A DNA stretch of 64,000 nucleotides from Bacteroidetes bacterium HGW-Bacteroidetes-8 (lineage in GTDB: Bacteria; Bacteroidota; Bacteroidia; Bacteroidales; UBA932). Position numbers and translations under genes: made by a program. Below the pieces are notes generated by a model. The model was not told where the DNA came from. It was given only the letters and a program-made list of their open reading frames with translations, and made no database searches. Shown piece after piece: positions 63,430 through 64,000 of this stretch (its first letter is position 1; every line of letters starts with the position of its first letter). Where the stretch lies: NCBI GenBank assembly GCA_002840895.1, contig PHCZ01000003.1, forward strand, positions 1 to 64,000, in the 5' to 3' direction.

Positions 63430-64000
63430 ATGAGTACAAATAATAATTTTAACGACTATAAGGTAGCAGATATAACACTGGCAGATTTTGGCAGGAGGGA
63501 GATAGAGATTGCCCAGAAGGAGATGCCCGGGTTGATGTCGCTGCGAAAAAAATATGGCTCATCTAAACCGCTTTCTGGAGCTAGGGTGATGGGGTCACTC
63601 CATATGACCATCCAGACAGCTGTATTGATTGAGACACTCAAAGAGCTTGGTGCAGATGTCCGCTGGTGCAGCTGTAATATATTCTCAACCCAGGACCACG
63701 CAGCTGCTGCTATAGCAGCATCCGGAGTTCCGGTATTTGCCTGGAAAGGTGAGAACCTTGCAGAGTACTGGTGGTGTACCGAAAGAGCGCTCGATTTCGG
63801 GAACGGATTGGGGCCTAACCTTATTGTAGATGATGGGGGTGATGCCACTATTATGATTCACCGGGGCTATATGGCAGAGAGTGATGCATCTGTACTCTCC
63901 GCTCCTGCTCAGGCACAGGATGAGATTGAACTTAATAATATCTTAAAAGAGCTCCTTGCTGCTGACCCCGGTCGCTGGCACAGGCAGGCTCCCGAGATTA
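63430..64000 (+). CDS. ahcY: Adenosylhomocysteinase, 5' part (runs off the window)
   Basis: The first 190 codons are present, and the gene continues past base 64000. It starts [21 protein letters not shown], followed by the conserved GREIEIA-type segment ([16 protein letters not shown]), [22 protein letters not shown] with the adenosine-contacting histidine, [20 protein letters not shown] and WWCTERAL. The enzyme splits S-adenosylhomocysteine into adenosine and homocysteine, the substrate of MetH, so its place after metH-metF is functionally coherent. The start ATG at 63430 is 27 bp after metF. The partial product is certain in family. Completeness cannot be judged. Confidence 0.95.
   Translation, partial: MSTNNNFNDYKVADITLADFGRREIEIAQKEMPGLMSLRKKYGSSKPLSGARVMGSLHMTIQTAVLIETLKELGADVRWCSCNIFSTQDHAAAAIAASGVPVFAWKGENLAEYWWCTERALDFGNGLGPNLIVDDGGDATIMIHRGYMAESDASVLSAPAQAQDEIELNNILKELLAADPGRWHRQAPEI

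Overview
The window reads as a chromosomal segment of a Bacteroidota bacterium, most likely of the order Bacteroidales. Supporting signs are the promoter architecture (TTTG, about 19 bp, TAnnTTTG, best seen before rpsL and metK), the near absence of Shine-Dalgarno sequences, a large Oar-like TonB-dependent receptor, a class III fructose-1,6-bisphosphatase, a DUF4254/heptosyltransferase pair, a FISUMP-domain secreted protein, a C10-type protease candidate and an OprO/OprP-type porin. Gene density is high and there is no prophage, insertion sequence or CRISPR array. Most of the window is core metabolism and envelope function.

Layout. 1-9.7 kb: a TonB-dependent receptor with its terminator; metK behind a SAM-II riboswitch; then a minus-strand run of polyprenyl synthetase, DUF4254, GT9 heptosyltransferase, U32 protein and YhbP-like protein. 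9.7-16.8 kb: rsgA and a MATE exporter, divergent sodB and fbp, and a ctlX-rocD pair that can carry citrulline through ornithine to glutamate semialdehyde. 16.9-20.5 kb: the str operon (rpsL-rpsG-fusA) plus rpsJ. It stops there, without the usual rplC, at an odd tRNA(CAU) with a bulged D-stem and a duplicated 3' part. 20.8-25.6 kb: a MacA/MacB-permease/TolC-type efflux operon without an ATPase gene, then a DHCW-cupin pseudogene carrying an internal deletion.

25.7-44.3 kb is the accessory part. It holds a secreted C1 peptidase, a TlpA-like thioredoxin, a small membrane-protein cassette with a winged-helix regulator, a large astacin-type metalloprotease lipoprotein, an ECF sigma factor with a membrane partner, a beta-barrel protein, a dicarboxylate/glutamate symporter, an ankyrin-repeat protein, a C10-like protease followed by a lipoprotein and a beta-barrel protein, an ExbB-like small membrane protein and a PAS hybrid histidine kinase. 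44.4-51.6 kb holds a DUF2461 protein, a class V aminotransferase, cstA and an SLC13 transporter with an unknown 485-residue partner.

51.6-57.5 kb is the most notable locus: a minus-strand phosphate operon ending in a clear terminator. In transcription order it encodes a PhoU-like DUF47 protein, a PiT phosphate transporter fused to a coiled linker and a C-terminal LuxR-type DNA-binding domain, an OprP-type porin, a lamin-tail-domain lipoprotein, a divergent CYTH-like protein and a canonical CYTH (triphosphate tunnel) protein. The fusion suggests a transporter that is also a membrane-bound transcription factor. The upstream intergenic region carries three copies of an 11-bp motif that could be its operator. 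The window ends with a glycosyltransferase, metH, metF and the start of ahcY, so both ends encode parts of the methionine/SAM cycle.
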